Assembly (NCBI GenBank): GCA_001509375.1
Contig: LGFT01000010.1
Coordinates: 1-38,557, forward strand
DNA length: 38,557 nucleotides
Direction of reading: 5' to 3'
From: Methanothrix harundinacea
Lineage (GTDB): Archaea; Halobacteriota; Methanosarcinia; Methanotrichales; Methanotrichaceae
The notes under the pieces are model-generated. The model had not been told where the DNA came from and made no database searches. It saw only the letters and a list, made by a program, of their open reading frames with translations. Of the stretch, positions 7,559 to 16,328 are shown piece after piece (within the stretch, counting starts at the first letter, position 1; each line of letters opens with the position of its first letter). A program made the translations under genes and the position numbers.

Positions 7559-8803
7559 ATGAAAGCAGCCGTAGAACAGATTTTGGCTCGGCTGCGGGAC
7601 CAGAAGGTGGATGTTCCCGCAGACGAGGTGGAGAGCCGCATGAGGCTCTTGGTGGAGAAGTTCGGGGTTCCCGAGGGCGAGGCGACCCGGTCCGTCGTTA
7701 ACTATTTTCTCAAAGAGCACGGCATCGCGCCGGCGCCCTTTGCCGCGAGGAAGAGCGAGTGCCTGAAGGTCGGCGAGATCAACAACCCCGGCCGATGGAT
7801 CGACCTGGAGGCGAAGGTGGTGGAGCTCTGGGAGCCGACGAGCAGCGCCATATCCCAGACTGGCCTCATCGGGGACGAGACGGGGACGATCAAGTTCGTC
7901 AAGTGGACCAAGTCCGAGCTTCCCGACATGGAGCTCGGGAAGAGCTACCTCCTCAAGAACGTCGTCACCGACGAGTTTCAGGGGAGGTTCAGCGTCAAGC
8001 TGAACAGGACCAGCGGGATCGAGGAGCTCGCCAGCGAGGTGGAAGCAGCCGAGGTCCAGGCGGGAGGTCAGGTTCAGGAGATGAAGATCTCGGAGATATC
8101 CGAGCCCGCCCGGTGGATCGACCTCCGGGCGAAGGTGGTCCAGCTCTGGGACCCGACGAGCGAGGCGATATCCCAGACGGGGCTCATCGGCGACGACTCT
8201 GGGGTGATCAAGTTCGTCAAGTGGGCGAAGTCGGAGCTTCCTGATCTCGTCGAGGGCGAAAGCTACCTCTTCAAGAACGTCGTCACCGACGAGTTCGAGG
8301 GGAGGTTCAGCGTCAAGCTGAACAGGACCAGCGGGTTTGAGCCTCTTGAAGAGGCGATCGAGGTCAGCCCCCAGGAGGCGAAGTTCACCGGGGCGATCGT
8401 GGACGTCCAGAAGGGATCGGGGCTGATCAAGCGTTGCCCCGTCTGCAGGAGAATGCTGACTAAGGGCATCTGTGGCGAGCACGGAAAGCAGGAGGGAACC
8501 TACGACCTTCGGATCAAGGCGGTTCTGGACGACGGCCTTAAGGTCCAGGAGGTTTTGATCAACCGGGAGAGGACCGAGAGCCTGGTGGGGATCAGCATGG
8601 AGGAGGCGAAGACGATGGCGATGGAGGCCTTAGACCACGAGGTGGTGAGGGGAATGATCGGAGAGATACTTCTGGGAAGGTACTACACCGTCTCCGGTCC
8701 GACCGTCGATCGGTACATCCTCGTCGAGACAATCTCGCCAGTTCCTCCCGTCAACGCACAGGAGGCAGACCTTCTGGCGGAGAGAGCAGAGGAGGTGATC
8801 TGA
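7559..8803 (+). CDS. rpa: replication protein A, two OB folds plus zinc finger
   Basis: The 414-residue single-stranded-DNA-binding protein has an N-terminal helical segment (1-60), two OB folds (about 68-155 and 174-261), and a C-terminal part with a C-x2-C-x8-C-x2-H zinc finger near 293-308 (CPVCRRMLTKGICGEH). This architecture matches the RPA2/RPA3 type of Methanosarcina rather than the four-OB-fold RPA1. The two OB folds are about four-fifths identical and their DNA is nearly identical in places, which signals a recent duplication or gene conversion. The start is supported by GGAGGT at 7545-7550. A TATA-like AGTTTATCTAC lies near 7493. It is followed after one base by its partner gene. 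Confidence 0.92.
   Translation: MKAAVEQILARLRDQKVDVPADEVESRMRLLVEKFGVPEGEATRSVVNYFLKEHGIAPAPFAARKSECLKVGEINNPGRWIDLEAKVVELWEPTSSAISQTGLIGDETGTIKFVKWTKSELPDMELGKSYLLKNVVTDEFQGRFSVKLNRTSGIEELASEVEAAEVQAGGQVQEMKISEISEPARWIDLRAKVVQLWDPTSEAISQTGLIGDDSGVIKFVKWAKSELPDLVEGESYLFKNVVTDEFEGRFSVKLNRTSGFEPLEEAIEVSPQEAKFTGAIVDVQKGSGLIKRCPVCRRMLTKGICGEHGKQEGTYDLRIKAVLDDGLKVQEVLINRERTESLVGISMEEAKTMAMEALDHEVVRGMIGEILLGRYYTVSGPTVDRYILVETISPVPPVNAQEADLLAERAEEVI
7765..8339 (+). repeat. in-frame tandem duplication of the RPA OB fold
   Basis: Two coding units with a period of 318 bp (106 codons) span about 7765-8082 and 8083-8339. In the best stretch, 7953-8017 against 8271-8335, I count 63 of 65 bases identical. 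Both units encode WIDL, AISQTGLIGD, IKFVKW, SELPD, KNVVTDEF and GRFSVKLNRTSG. Confidence 0.9.
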
Positions 8804-8804
8804 G

Positions 8805-9704
8805 ATGGCCGGCTTCGCAAGGGAGGTGGCTCGAAGGATCTTCGCCTCGGAGCTTCGCGACTCCGACCTATCCTTCAGAGAGAATGAGGACCAGTATGCT
8901 CCCCTCTACCTGATCACGCCGACGGGGGCGAGGTGCAATCGGGTCCTTCTGGTGGGAACCCTCACCGAGAAGGACAACCTCGGCGACGACGTCGAGTACT
9001 GGCGGGGAAGGGTCGCCGACCCCACGGGGAGCATCTTCGTCTACGCTGGCCAGTACCAGCCCGACGCCGCCCAGGCCCTCTCGGGGACTGAGCCTCCGGC
9101 CTTCGTAGCCGTCGTCGGCAAGCCGAGCGTCTACGAGACCGAGGACGGAACTAGGCTGATATCGGTCAGGGCCGAGTCGATCCAGAGGGTCGACGCCGAT
9201 ACAAGGGACCGCTGGGTCCTGGAGTCGGCGGCGAGAACCCTGGACCGGCTCGAGGCCTTCAAGGCCTTCCTGGAGATGGGAGGATCCGACGCCTTCTCCA
9301 GCGGCGACGAGCTCCTGAAGAAACCCCCAGCCCCCGAAGACGTGGCCGACATCGGAAAGGCCCATCTCCACTACTCGCCGGACCTGGAAAGGTACCGGCA
9401 AATGGTGGTGAAGGCTCTTTTTGCCCTCAAGGGGGAGATATCGGAGCCGAGGAGCGAGGCCGCTGACTCAAAAGCCGAAAGGCGGAAGGCGGGGTCCGGA
9501 AGGTCTGGGACCGCCTGGGATGAGGAGGCCTTCGGCGGCGGGCCGGAGGAGCGCGAAGAGGATACCGGCGATATTGAAGATCTGGAAGGCCCTTTCAATT
9601 TCGATGAGGATGAAGGGTCGGGGGAAGTCGGGGGGATCGAGGAAGAGGAGGTCTTCTTCGGCGGGCGAGGAAAAGCCGCCCCCAAGAAGAGTAGAGGGCG
9701 GTGA
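8805..9704 (+). CDS. RPA-associated OB-fold protein (COG3390 type)
   Basis: The 299-residue protein is the usual gene partner of archaeal RPA. An N-terminal OB fold occupies about residues 20-140 (RCNRVLLVGTLTEKDN, VADPTGSIFVYAGQYQP, FVAVVGKPSVYE), followed by a winged-helix-like region to about 215. The tail (215-299) is low-complexity, strongly acidic and glycine-rich, and probably disordered. Such proteins are thought to form complexes with RPA in single-stranded-DNA metabolism. It starts one base after the rpa stop, with GGAGGTGATC at 8791-8800 inside the end of rpa, so the two genes form one operon. Confidence 0.85.
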   Translation: MAGFAREVARRIFASELRDSDLSFRENEDQYAPLYLITPTGARCNRVLLVGTLTEKDNLGDDVEYWRGRVADPTGSIFVYAGQYQPDAAQALSGTEPPAFVAVVGKPSVYETEDGTRLISVRAESIQRVDADTRDRWVLESAARTLDRLEAFKAFLEMGGSDAFSSGDELLKKPPAPEDVADIGKAHLHYSPDLERYRQMVVKALFALKGEISEPRSEAADSKAERRKAGSGRSGTAWDEEAFGGGPEEREEDTGDIEDLEGPFNFDEDEGSGEVGGIEEEEVFFGGRGKAAPKKSRGR

Positions 9705-9740
9705 GACCGGAAACGGAAGAGCCGAACGATGGCCTGAAAG

Positions 9741-9750
9741 TTTATATAAT
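9741..9750 (+). promoter_or_regulatory. TATA box of the Lrp-type ligand-domain gene
   Basis: TTTATATAAT, preceded by GAAAG, lies about 38 bp before the ATG at 9783. The predicted start near 9770 leaves a leader holding GGTGGTGAT, a good Shine-Dalgarno. A second, weaker TTTATAAT is at 9760-9767. Confidence 0.6.
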
Positions 9751-9782
9751 ATGGCCGGGTTTATAATAGGTGGTGATAGAAT

Positions 9783-10013
9783 ATGGTGATCGGAGTGACG
9801 ATGGTCAAGGTGGTGCCGGGACAGGAGAGAACCGTTTACAACGCCCTGAGAGAGATCGAGGGGATCAAGGACGTCTATCACGTCTTCGGCGAGTACGACT
9901 TCGTGGTGGTTTTAGAGGTGGAGGGGCTGTCCGTCCTAAACCGCTTGGTGGACACCATCCGTGAGATTCACAACGTGACCGCAACCCAGACGGTGGTGGG
10001 AGCCGAGCTCTAA
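9783..10013 (+). CDS. stand-alone Lrp/AsnC ligand-binding (RAM) domain protein
   Basis: The 76 residues make up just the alpha-beta sandwich RAM domain found at the C-terminus of Lrp/AsnC regulators. The pattern [19 protein letters not shown], then [13 protein letters not shown] and a final [10 protein letters not shown] is diagnostic. There is no helix-turn-helix, so it cannot bind DNA alone. Such stand-alone domains oligomerise and bind amino acids or small effectors. It has its own strong promoter and sits just upstream of the topoisomerase VI genes; a functional link is not shown. Confidence 0.88.
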   Translation: MVIGVTMVKVVPGQERTVYNALREIEGIKDVYHVFGEYDFVVVLEVEGLSVLNRLVDTIREIHNVTATQTVVGAEL

Positions 10014-10035
10014 AGCTCCCTCCTCTTTTCTAGAT

Positions 10036-11871
10036 ATGGAGATAGCAGAGGAGCTGGCCAAGCACCAGAAGGCCATCTCCGTAGCTGAATTTTTCGAGAA
10101 GAACCGCCAGATCCTCGGCTTCGACTCGGCCCCCCGAGCCCTGATCACCACTGTCAAAGAGGCGGTGGACAACTCCCTGGACGCCTGCGAGGAGTCTGAC
10201 ATCCTCCCGGACATCTTCGTCCAGATCGTGAGACGCGGCGAGGGTTTTCGGGTGGTGGTGGAGGATAACGGCCCCGGCATCGTCGGGCCTGAAGTCCCCC
10301 GGGTCTTCGCCAAACTCCTTTACGGATCGAGGTTTCACGCCCTGAAGCAGAGCCGGGGCCAGCAGGGTATAGGGATCTCCGCCGGGGTCCTCTACTCGCA
10401 GCTGACCACAGGACGGCCAACGGCCGTCACCACCAAGATCGGGCCGAACCACAGAGCCGGCCGGTGGGAGCTGATGATAAACACGGCAACGAACGAGCCC
10501 GAGATCCTGAAGACCGAGGAGACGGAGTGGGATAGGCCCCACGGAACCCGAGTCGAGCTGGAGATGGAAGGTTCTTACGTCCGGAGCCGGAGGCAGTCGA
10601 TCTACGGTTATTTGAAGAGCGTGGCGATCGTCAACCCCCACGCCCGGATCACCCTCGTTGAGCCGGACGGAAACATGGAGGTCTTCGAGAGGGCGACGGA
10701 CAAGCTGCCGCACTCCTCCTACGAGATCAAGCCCCATCCTTTGGGGATGGAGCTTGGCGGCCTCATCAAGATGCTCCGGTACACCGATAAGAAGAAGCTG
10801 AAAAGCTTCCTTTCGGGGTCGTTTTCCAGCGTGGGGGCGATCATAACCCAAGAGATCTGCGAGCGTGCGGAGCTCGATCCCGAGATGCTCCCCCAGGACG
10901 TCACCCACGCCGAGGCGACGAGGCTTTTGGCCGCCTTCAAAGAGATGAGGCTGAAGTCGCCCCCCACCGACTGCCTCTCGCCCATCGGCGAGGAGCTGAT
11001 AAGGGCGGGCTTGGAGAAAGAGTATCGGGTGGACTACATCGCCACCTCCACGAGATCGGTCTCAGTCTACTCGGGAAGCCCCTTCCAGGTGGAGGTGGGG
11101 CTAGCCTACGGCGGCGAGCTTAAAGCCGACGGCAAGGTCGACATTTTGAGGTTTGCAAATCGAGTTCCCCTCCTCTACCAGCAGGGAGGGTGCGCCATAA
11201 CCCACGCCATCGAGAACATCTCCTGGAAGACCTACTCCCTCACCCAGCCCGGAGGCGGGGTTCCCACGGGACCTGCGGCGATCCTCGTCCACATCGCCTC
11301 GACGAACATACCCTTCACCTCCGAGTCGAAGGACGCCGTAGCTGACGTCCCCGAGATCGTGGCGGAGGTGGAGCTGGGGCTCAAAGAGGTGGGCCGGAAG
11401 CTCCGACGGTACCTATCGAAGAAGAGCGCCCTATCGGAGCGAAGAGAGAAGGAGGAGATCATAAGAAAGCTCCTTCCCCGGATCTCAAAGAAGCTCTCGG
11501 AGCTTCTCGAAAGAGAGGAGCCGGATATCAACCCCGTCGTCGCCAAGATCATGGGAAACCTCCTGGTCAAAAGGTCGGTCGTCTCAGAGAACGGCGAGAG
11601 CTTCGTGACGTTGGAGGTTGCAAACTACGGCGACGCCGCCAAAGCCTTCAAGCTCCACGAGACGGTCTCGGTGGAGGCGAAGGCCATTGAGCCCGACGCG
11701 AGGGTGATCGCCCTCGGGGACGGGTACGACCACCTCTGGAAGCTATCTCTTCGGCCCGGAGAGAGGCGGGAGATAAAGTACAAAGTTCCCTCGGAGGGGG
11801 TCAGCTTCTCCGAGCCAGTCGTCGAGGGGGTCCCTTCGGAACTCGTCAGCGGCGCAAGGGTGGTGGGATAA
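10036..11871 (+). CDS. top6B: DNA topoisomerase VI subunit B
   Basis: The 611-residue ATPase subunit of the type IIB topoisomerase relaxes and decatenates DNA together with subunit A. The GHKL ATP-binding motifs are complete: E42 and N46 in [11 protein letters not shown]77-x-G79-x-G81 (DNGPGI), and the lid GQQGIGIS at 108-115. The switch lysine region of the transducer domain lies further on (near [10 protein letters not shown], about residue 430). The C-terminal immunoglobulin-like domain follows (about 510-611, [15 protein letters not shown]). There is no clear Shine-Dalgarno before the ATG at 10036, but the family's conserved N-terminus ([18 protein letters not shown]) lies just inside. 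Subunit A follows immediately. Confidence 0.96.
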   Translation: MEIAEELAKHQKAISVAEFFEKNRQILGFDSAPRALITTVKEAVDNSLDACEESDILPDIFVQIVRRGEGFRVVVEDNGPGIVGPEVPRVFAKLLYGSRFHALKQSRGQQGIGISAGVLYSQLTTGRPTAVTTKIGPNHRAGRWELMINTATNEPEILKTEETEWDRPHGTRVELEMEGSYVRSRRQSIYGYLKSVAIVNPHARITLVEPDGNMEVFERATDKLPHSSYEIKPHPLGMELGGLIKMLRYTDKKKLKSFLSGSFSSVGAIITQEICERAELDPEMLPQDVTHAEATRLLAAFKEMRLKSPPTDCLSPIGEELIRAGLEKEYRVDYIATSTRSVSVYSGSPFQVEVGLAYGGELKADGKVDILRFANRVPLLYQQGGCAITHAIENISWKTYSLTQPGGGVPTGPAAILVHIASTNIPFTSESKDAVADVPEIVAEVELGLKEVGRKLRRYLSKKSALSERREKEEIIRKLLPRISKKLSELLEREEPDINPVVAKIMGNLLVKRSVVSENGESFVTLEVANYGDAAKAFKLHETVSVEAKAIEPDARVIALGDGYDHLWKLSLRPGERREIKYKVPSEGVSFSEPVVEGVPSELVSGARVVG

Positions 11872-12954
11872 TTGAAGGATGCAGAGGAGACGAGGAAGAG
11901 GCTTCTGGGCCTCGCGGAGATGCTCTACGACCAGTTTCAGAAAGGAATCGTTCCCCACCTCGCCCTTCCCAGCAGGACGAAGAGCAACCTGGAGTACGAC
12001 CAGGATGGCGAGATCTGGGTATACGGCGACCAGGAGAGCGTCCGGTCCGTCAAGACAATCCGGGGCGCTAAGTCCGTCCTCAAGACATCCTACCTGGTGG
12101 AGCTTCTCATCAAAGAGCACCTCCTCATGAACCGGGGCTCCACCCTGAGAGAGATCTACTACATCTCCGAGAACTGGGATGTGGCCAAGTTCGGGGAGCA
12201 GGCCGAGAGCGACCGCCTCGTCGAGGACCTGGAGATCCTGACCGCCCTTCTCCGGGAGGACTTTCACGTCCGGCCCGAAGAGGACGGGGCCACCGTCTTC
12301 GGTCCCCTCACCATCAGCGAGAAGACCCGGAGGGGGGAGAGGACGATCCACTGCCAGGAGGACGTCGGCGAGGCCGGCTACCAGATACCCTTCAACGTCG
12401 ACAACGTGGAGTTCAAGGATCACGACGCGAAGTTCGTGGTGGCCATCGAGACCGGCGGCATGCACGCTAGGCTCATCGAAAACGGCTTCGACCAAGAGCA
12501 CAACGCAATCCTGGTCCACCTGAAGGGCCAGCCCGCGCGGTCCACCCGGCGCTTGATCAAGAGGCTGAACGAGGAGCTATCCCTACCCGTCCTCGTATTC
12601 ACTGACGGTGACCCCTGGTCGTACAGGATCTTCGCCAGCGTCGCCTACGGCGCCATCAAGAGCGCCCACCTCTCCGACTACCTGGTGACGCCGGCCGCCC
12701 AGTTCGTGGGGGTCCAGCCGACGGACATCGTCAACTACGACCTCTCCACCGACAAGCTCACCGATCAGGACCTCCAGGCCTTGAGAAGCGAGATGACCGA
12801 CCCGAGGTTTGCGACCGACTACTGGAAGGAGCAGATACAGCTCCAGCTGAAGCTCATGAAGAAGGCTGAGCAGCAGGCCTTCGCAGGGAAGGGTCTCGAC
12901 TTCGTGACGCGGGTCTACCTCCCTGAGAGGCTCTCGGAGATGGGGATGATCTAG
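11872..12954 (+). CDS. top6A: DNA topoisomerase VI subunit A (Spo11 homologue)
   Basis: The 360-residue DNA-cleaving subunit forms an A2B2 complex with Top6B and is the archaeal homologue of meiotic Spo11. The catalytic tyrosine lies in [10 protein letters not shown] (Y96/Y97) within the winged-helix domain. The Toprim metal-binding residues are E193 ([11 protein letters not shown]) and D245/D247 (DGDPWSYR). The start is a TTG directly after the top6B stop; the length and N-terminus fit the family. The two genes abut without a gap, which supports equimolar expression. Confidence 0.95.
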   Translation: MKDAEETRKRLLGLAEMLYDQFQKGIVPHLALPSRTKSNLEYDQDGEIWVYGDQESVRSVKTIRGAKSVLKTSYLVELLIKEHLLMNRGSTLREIYYISENWDVAKFGEQAESDRLVEDLEILTALLREDFHVRPEEDGATVFGPLTISEKTRRGERTIHCQEDVGEAGYQIPFNVDNVEFKDHDAKFVVAIETGGMHARLIENGFDQEHNAILVHLKGQPARSTRRLIKRLNEELSLPVLVFTDGDPWSYRIFASVAYGAIKSAHLSDYLVTPAAQFVGVQPTDIVNYDLSTDKLTDQDLQALRSEMTDPRFATDYWKEQIQLQLKLMKKAEQQAFAGKGLDFVTRVYLPERLSEMGMI

Positions 12955-12991
12955 GGCGAAATTTTATCTATTTTGAGAGGGTCTATCGACC

Positions 12992-13789
12992 GTGGTCATC
13001 GACTTTCACGCTCACATTTACACCGACGATATGGCGCCGAAGGCTATCGCCTCCGTCAAGAGGAGGATGGGGGTGAGGGTTCCCGGCCTTGGGACCGTTT
13101 CGGACCTCAGGGATTCGATGGAGAAATCTGGCGTCGAAAAATCGATCATCCTGCCCCTTGCGCCGCTTCCAAAGCACGTCGCGCCAACAAACGACTTCTT
13201 CCTCGCGACCGCGGACAACGGCAGCCTCGTCCCCTTCGGGGCGATCCACCCCTTCCAGCCGGACATCGAAGAGGAGCTGGACCGGCTCATAGCGGCCGGG
13301 GTCAAGGGGGTCAAAGCGGTTCCCTTCATGCAGAGGTTCTATCCCGACGATCCCCGATGCGACCGGCTCTACGAGGCGGTGGAAGAGCGGGGGATGATCC
13401 TCCTCCTCCACGCGGGGAAGGTCCCCGAGGACCTGCCGGAATTCTTCGGCACCCCCAACCGCTTCGCCCGGATGGTGGAGAGACACCCCGACCTGGTCGT
13501 CGTCCTCGCGCACCTGGGCGGGTGGGAGATGTGGTCGGGCGTCAGAAAGCACCTCATCCCCGCCGGAGAGAACGTCTACTTCGATACCGCCTACATCTCG
13601 CCGAGTTTGACTTCAGAGGAGACCTGCGATCTGATCAGCGAGATCGGCGCGGATCGGGTATTATTCGGGACCGACTACCCCTGGACGGACCAGGCGGAGG
13701 AGATCGAGTTCGTCGGTGAGATGGAACTCTCAGACCGGGAGAAGAGGCTCATATTGTCCGAGAACGCCCGAAGGCTCCTCTTCCGCTAA
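12992..13789 (+). CDS. amidohydrolase-family metal-dependent hydrolase (COG2159 type)
   Basis: The 265-residue TIM-barrel protein begins with a GTG codon and the metal motif DFHAHIY (H6, H8). Further conserved metal or catalytic positions appear in LLLHAGK (about 135), VLAHLGGWEMW (about 172) and FGTDYPW (about 225). The family includes decarboxylases and hydrolases of the amidohydrolase-2 type; the substrate cannot be inferred. It follows top6A by 37 bp on the same strand and may be read through from it. Confidence 0.82.
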   Translation: MVIDFHAHIYTDDMAPKAIASVKRRMGVRVPGLGTVSDLRDSMEKSGVEKSIILPLAPLPKHVAPTNDFFLATADNGSLVPFGAIHPFQPDIEEELDRLIAAGVKGVKAVPFMQRFYPDDPRCDRLYEAVEERGMILLLHAGKVPEDLPEFFGTPNRFARMVERHPDLVVVLAHLGGWEMWSGVRKHLIPAGENVYFDTAYISPSLTSEETCDLISEIGADRVLFGTDYPWTDQAEEIEFVGEMELSDREKRLILSENARRLLFR

Positions 13790-13796
13790 AGCCAAC

Positions 13797-13802
13797 TTTT
13801 TT
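13797..13802 (+). terminator. T6 tract after the amidohydrolase gene
   Basis: A run of six T residues lies 7 bp after the stop codon, as in many archaeal U-tract terminators. It could equally be part of an AT-rich promoter element for the next gene, whose ATG is 26 bp downstream. No hairpin precedes it. Confidence 0.35.
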
Positions 13803-13827
13803 AACGGATCGATATGGTGATAAGAGC

Positions 13828-14022
13828 ATGAAGCGCGATCTGATGGAGATTCTGGCCTGCCCCATGTGCAAAGGCGATCTGAAGCTAGAGGTCTTCGAGG
13901 AGAAGGACGAAGATATCCTGAACGGGAAGCTCTGCTGCAAGAGCTGTGGCAAGTGCTACCCCATCGAGGACGGGATACCGAACATGCTGCCCCCAGACCT
14001 GCGGGAGGAGATGTCCTCTTAG
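13828..14022 (+). CDS. Trm112-like zinc protein
   Basis: The 64-residue protein has the Trm112/UPF0434 pattern: LMEILACPMCKGDLKL at the start, a second cysteine group (LCCKSCGKCYP) near 36-45, and the family ending IEDGIPNMLPPD. In eukaryotes and archaea Trm112 is an activating partner of several RNA and protein methyltransferases. Which methyltransferases it serves here is unknown. A GGTGAT Shine-Dalgarno at 13816-13821 supports the start. Confidence 0.85.
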   Translation: MKRDLMEILACPMCKGDLKLEVFEEKDEDILNGKLCCKSCGKCYPIEDGIPNMLPPDLREEMSS

Positions 14023-14188
14023 GCGGCCTTCGTGCCCCGTGCTGACGGGTTCCTCTCGCCCGATCCTCTCCTCCCCGCCCTCCGGAACAATCTTCAAAAA
14101 CCGCCTCAAAACCTCTTTTGCAATTCCCTTTTATCCTGATCGTCACTCTTATCTAGGGACATAACCCCTTCCCGGATACGTGATAAGC

Positions 14189-15799
14189 GTGAGATACATC
14201 GTCGTTACGGGTGGGGTGATGAGCGGCCTGGGGAAGGGGATCACCGCCGCCTCCATAGGTCGAATGTTGATGGAGAGGGGCTACAAGGTCACCGCCATCA
14301 AGATCGACCCCTACATAAACATCGACGCGGGGCTGATGAGCCCCTTCCAGCACGGAGAGGTCTTCGTCCTCAAGGACGGGGGCGAGGTGGACCTGGACCT
14401 CGGGAACTACGAGCGATTTTTGGATGTGGAGCTGACCCGCGACCACAACATCACCACCGGGAAGGTCTACAAGAGCGTCATCGAGAAGGAGAGGCGCGGC
14501 GAGTACCTGGGAAAGACGGTCCAGATCATCCCCCACGTCACAAACGAGATCAAGGAGAGGATCAGGCGGGTCGCAAAAGAGAGCGGCTGCGACGTCTGCG
14601 TCATCGAGGTCGGGGGGACCGTCGGCGATATCGAGGGGATGCCCTTCATCGAGGCGATGAGGCAGCTCCGGAACGAGGAGATGGGAAACATCGCCTTCGT
14701 CCACGTCACCCTCGCCCCCACCACCACCGACGGGGAGCAGAAGACAAAGCCGACCCAGCACAGCGTCAAGGAGATGAGGTCTCTTGGCCTTCAGCCTGAC
14801 ATCGTCGCCGTCCGGTGCACCCGGCCCCTGCGGGACGAGACAAAGTCGAAGATCTCCCATTTCTGTGACGTTCCCGTCGAGGGGGTTGTGAGCAACCACG
14901 ACGTCGACGACGTCTACAAGGTCCCCCTCCTCCTGGAAGAGCAGAGAACCCCACTGTACCTGATGAAGATGCTCCGGCTCTATCCTCTCGAGCACAGGAC
15001 CGACTGGGTGGAACTGATCGAGAAGATGGTCTCGATCAAAGACTCCGTCAAGATGGCGATTGTGGGCAAGTACACCACCGGGTCGCAAGGGACGACCCAC
15101 ATGGAGGATACATACCTCTCGATCCGGGAGGCCCTGAAGCACGCCGGGATCGAGGCGGGGGTCTGGCCCGAGATCGCCTGGGTCGACGCTGAGGATCTGG
15201 AGCATAACCCGCCAGAGGATGTCCTAAAAGACGTCAACGGCATCCTCGTCCCCGGCGGCTTCGGCTCCCGGGGCACCCAAGGCAAGATGGAGGCGGTCAA
15301 GTACGCCCGCGAGAAGGGCGTTCCGTACCTTGGGATCTGCTTTGGGATGCAGCTAGCCGTCGTTGAATTCGCAAAGAACGTCCTGGGCCTGGACGGCGCC
15401 AGCTCCACCGAGTTCGGCGAGACCCCCCATCCCGTCATCACGATCCTTCCCGAGCAGGAGGGGGTGGAGGATATGGGGGCGACGATGCGCCTCGGCGACT
15501 ATGAGGCAGAGCTCCGGGCGGGGACCCTCGCCGAGGAGATCTACGGCTCCCTCAAGATCATTGAGCGGCACCGGCATCGGTACGAGGTGAACCCCGAGTA
15601 CATCCCCAGGATCGAGGAGAAGGGGATGATCTTCTCCGGCAAGAACAGGAACCGGATGGAGATCGCCGAGATCCCCGACCACCCGTTCTTCTTCTCGACC
15701 CAGTTCCACCCCGAGATGAAATCGAGGCCCGGCCGCCCCTCGCCCCCGTTCCTCGCCTTCGTCGAGGCGATGAAGGAGCGGGCGGGGAAGCGAGGGTAA
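14189..15799 (+). CDS. pyrG: CTP synthase
   Basis: The protein makes CTP from UTP, ATP and glutamine in pyrimidine biosynthesis. Its N-terminal synthetase domain opens with [20 protein letters not shown], which holds the P-loop. The C-terminal class I glutamine amidotransferase domain has the catalytic triad C384 (LGICFGMQ), H507 and E509 (QFHPE). The frame also allows GTG at 14180 (three residues more), but the GTG at 14189 gives the usual family N-terminus and has GTGAT just upstream. The 536 residues match the family's normal length. It is followed by a 0.5-kb non-coding gap. Confidence 0.96.
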   Translation: MRYIVVTGGVMSGLGKGITAASIGRMLMERGYKVTAIKIDPYINIDAGLMSPFQHGEVFVLKDGGEVDLDLGNYERFLDVELTRDHNITTGKVYKSVIEKERRGEYLGKTVQIIPHVTNEIKERIRRVAKESGCDVCVIEVGGTVGDIEGMPFIEAMRQLRNEEMGNIAFVHVTLAPTTTDGEQKTKPTQHSVKEMRSLGLQPDIVAVRCTRPLRDETKSKISHFCDVPVEGVVSNHDVDDVYKVPLLLEEQRTPLYLMKMLRLYPLEHRTDWVELIEKMVSIKDSVKMAIVGKYTTGSQGTTHMEDTYLSIREALKHAGIEAGVWPEIAWVDAEDLEHNPPEDVLKDVNGILVPGGFGSRGTQGKMEAVKYAREKGVPYLGICFGMQLAVVEFAKNVLGLDGASSTEFGETPHPVITILPEQEGVEDMGATMRLGDYEAELRAGTLAEEIYGSLKIIERHRHRYEVNPEYIPRIEEKGMIFSGKNRNRMEIAEIPDHPFFFSTQFHPEMKSRPGRPSPPFLAFVEAMKERAGKRG

Positions 15800-15827
15800 G
15801 GGGCGAAAGGCCGCGAGCATCGCCGTC

Positions 15828-15994
15828 GTCTCACCGGAGACCCGAGAGCGGAGCGGGCACCAGGCTTGCTCCGCTCTGTACGCCTGACAGGGGCAACTGG
15901 AGTGATGGAGTGGTTCTCCAGTTGCTTTGAGTTTGCCATGATGGGACGTGCAAACTCGTGCTAAATGCCAGGTTCGATGTGTACGCCCGACAGG
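15828..15994 (+). ncRNA. candidate structured RNA: tandem stem-loops with 13-nt loops
   Basis: Three perfect stem-loops follow one another: 15845-15877 (10 bp, AGAGCGGAGC/GCTCCGCTCT), 15893-15925 (10 bp, GCAACTGGAG/CTCCAGTTGC) and 15929-15957 (8 bp, GAGTTTGC/GCAAACTC). Each loop is exactly 13 nt. A small 5-bp hairpin (15828-15841) precedes them. Hairpins 2 and 3 lie between two near-identical 15-mers, TGTACGCCTGACAGG (15877-15891) and TGTACGCCCGACAGG (15980-15994). Loops 2 and 3 share TGATGG. The strand is not determined because stems read equally on both. I recognise no known RNA family. It could be a structured pyrG 3'-UTR, an independent RNA or a palindromic mobile remnant. Confidence 0.4.
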
Positions 15995-15999
15995 ATGTC

Positions 16000-16328
16000 G
16001 ACGGTAGAGGACTTCGATTATCATGCTATCGGCGTTCTGTGAGGGACTTTACCTCAACATTTTCATTTTGAACGTTCCTTATGTCGGTTTTTCCTCCAAA
16101 TTACGACCAATTTTTGCTGTTCTGTCCCCTAATCTTAATATACTTTTGAATTTTTGGCTCTTCGCTATTTTCCTATGGGTAATGGATAATCACTTACCAT
16201 ATGATTTTATCGAATAGCCTTATTGACCAATCATTCTCGTTCTCTTACCCATCATATCAATCTCGAACAATTCACACCGCCATAGAACAACCTTTAGATA
16301 CCACCCCGCCCTTACCTTCCCCCCACCC
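16000..16328 (+). promoter_or_regulatory. AT-rich upstream region and promoter of mcm
   Basis: This gap is clearly more AT-rich than its surroundings and holds no gene. TTTAGATA at 16293-16300 is centred about 33 bp before the mcm ATG and predicts a leader of about 7 nt made almost only of pyrimidines, with no Shine-Dalgarno. ATGGGTAA at 16175-16182 is repeated inverted as TTACCAT (16194-16200, one base missing) and TTACCCAT (16245-16252), which could be protein-binding sites. I see no Orc1/Cdc6 origin-recognition box that I can support. Confidence 0.45.

Noticed and set aside
15965-15984. GGTTCGATG resembling a tRNA T-loop
   Set aside because: The flanks do not pair as a T stem and there is no acceptor or D arm in the right place.
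15353-16024. Long minus-strand open frame across the end of pyrG and the hairpin array
   Set aside because: It is antisense to the well-conserved end of pyrG and its product shows no family features; it arises from GC-rich codon bias.
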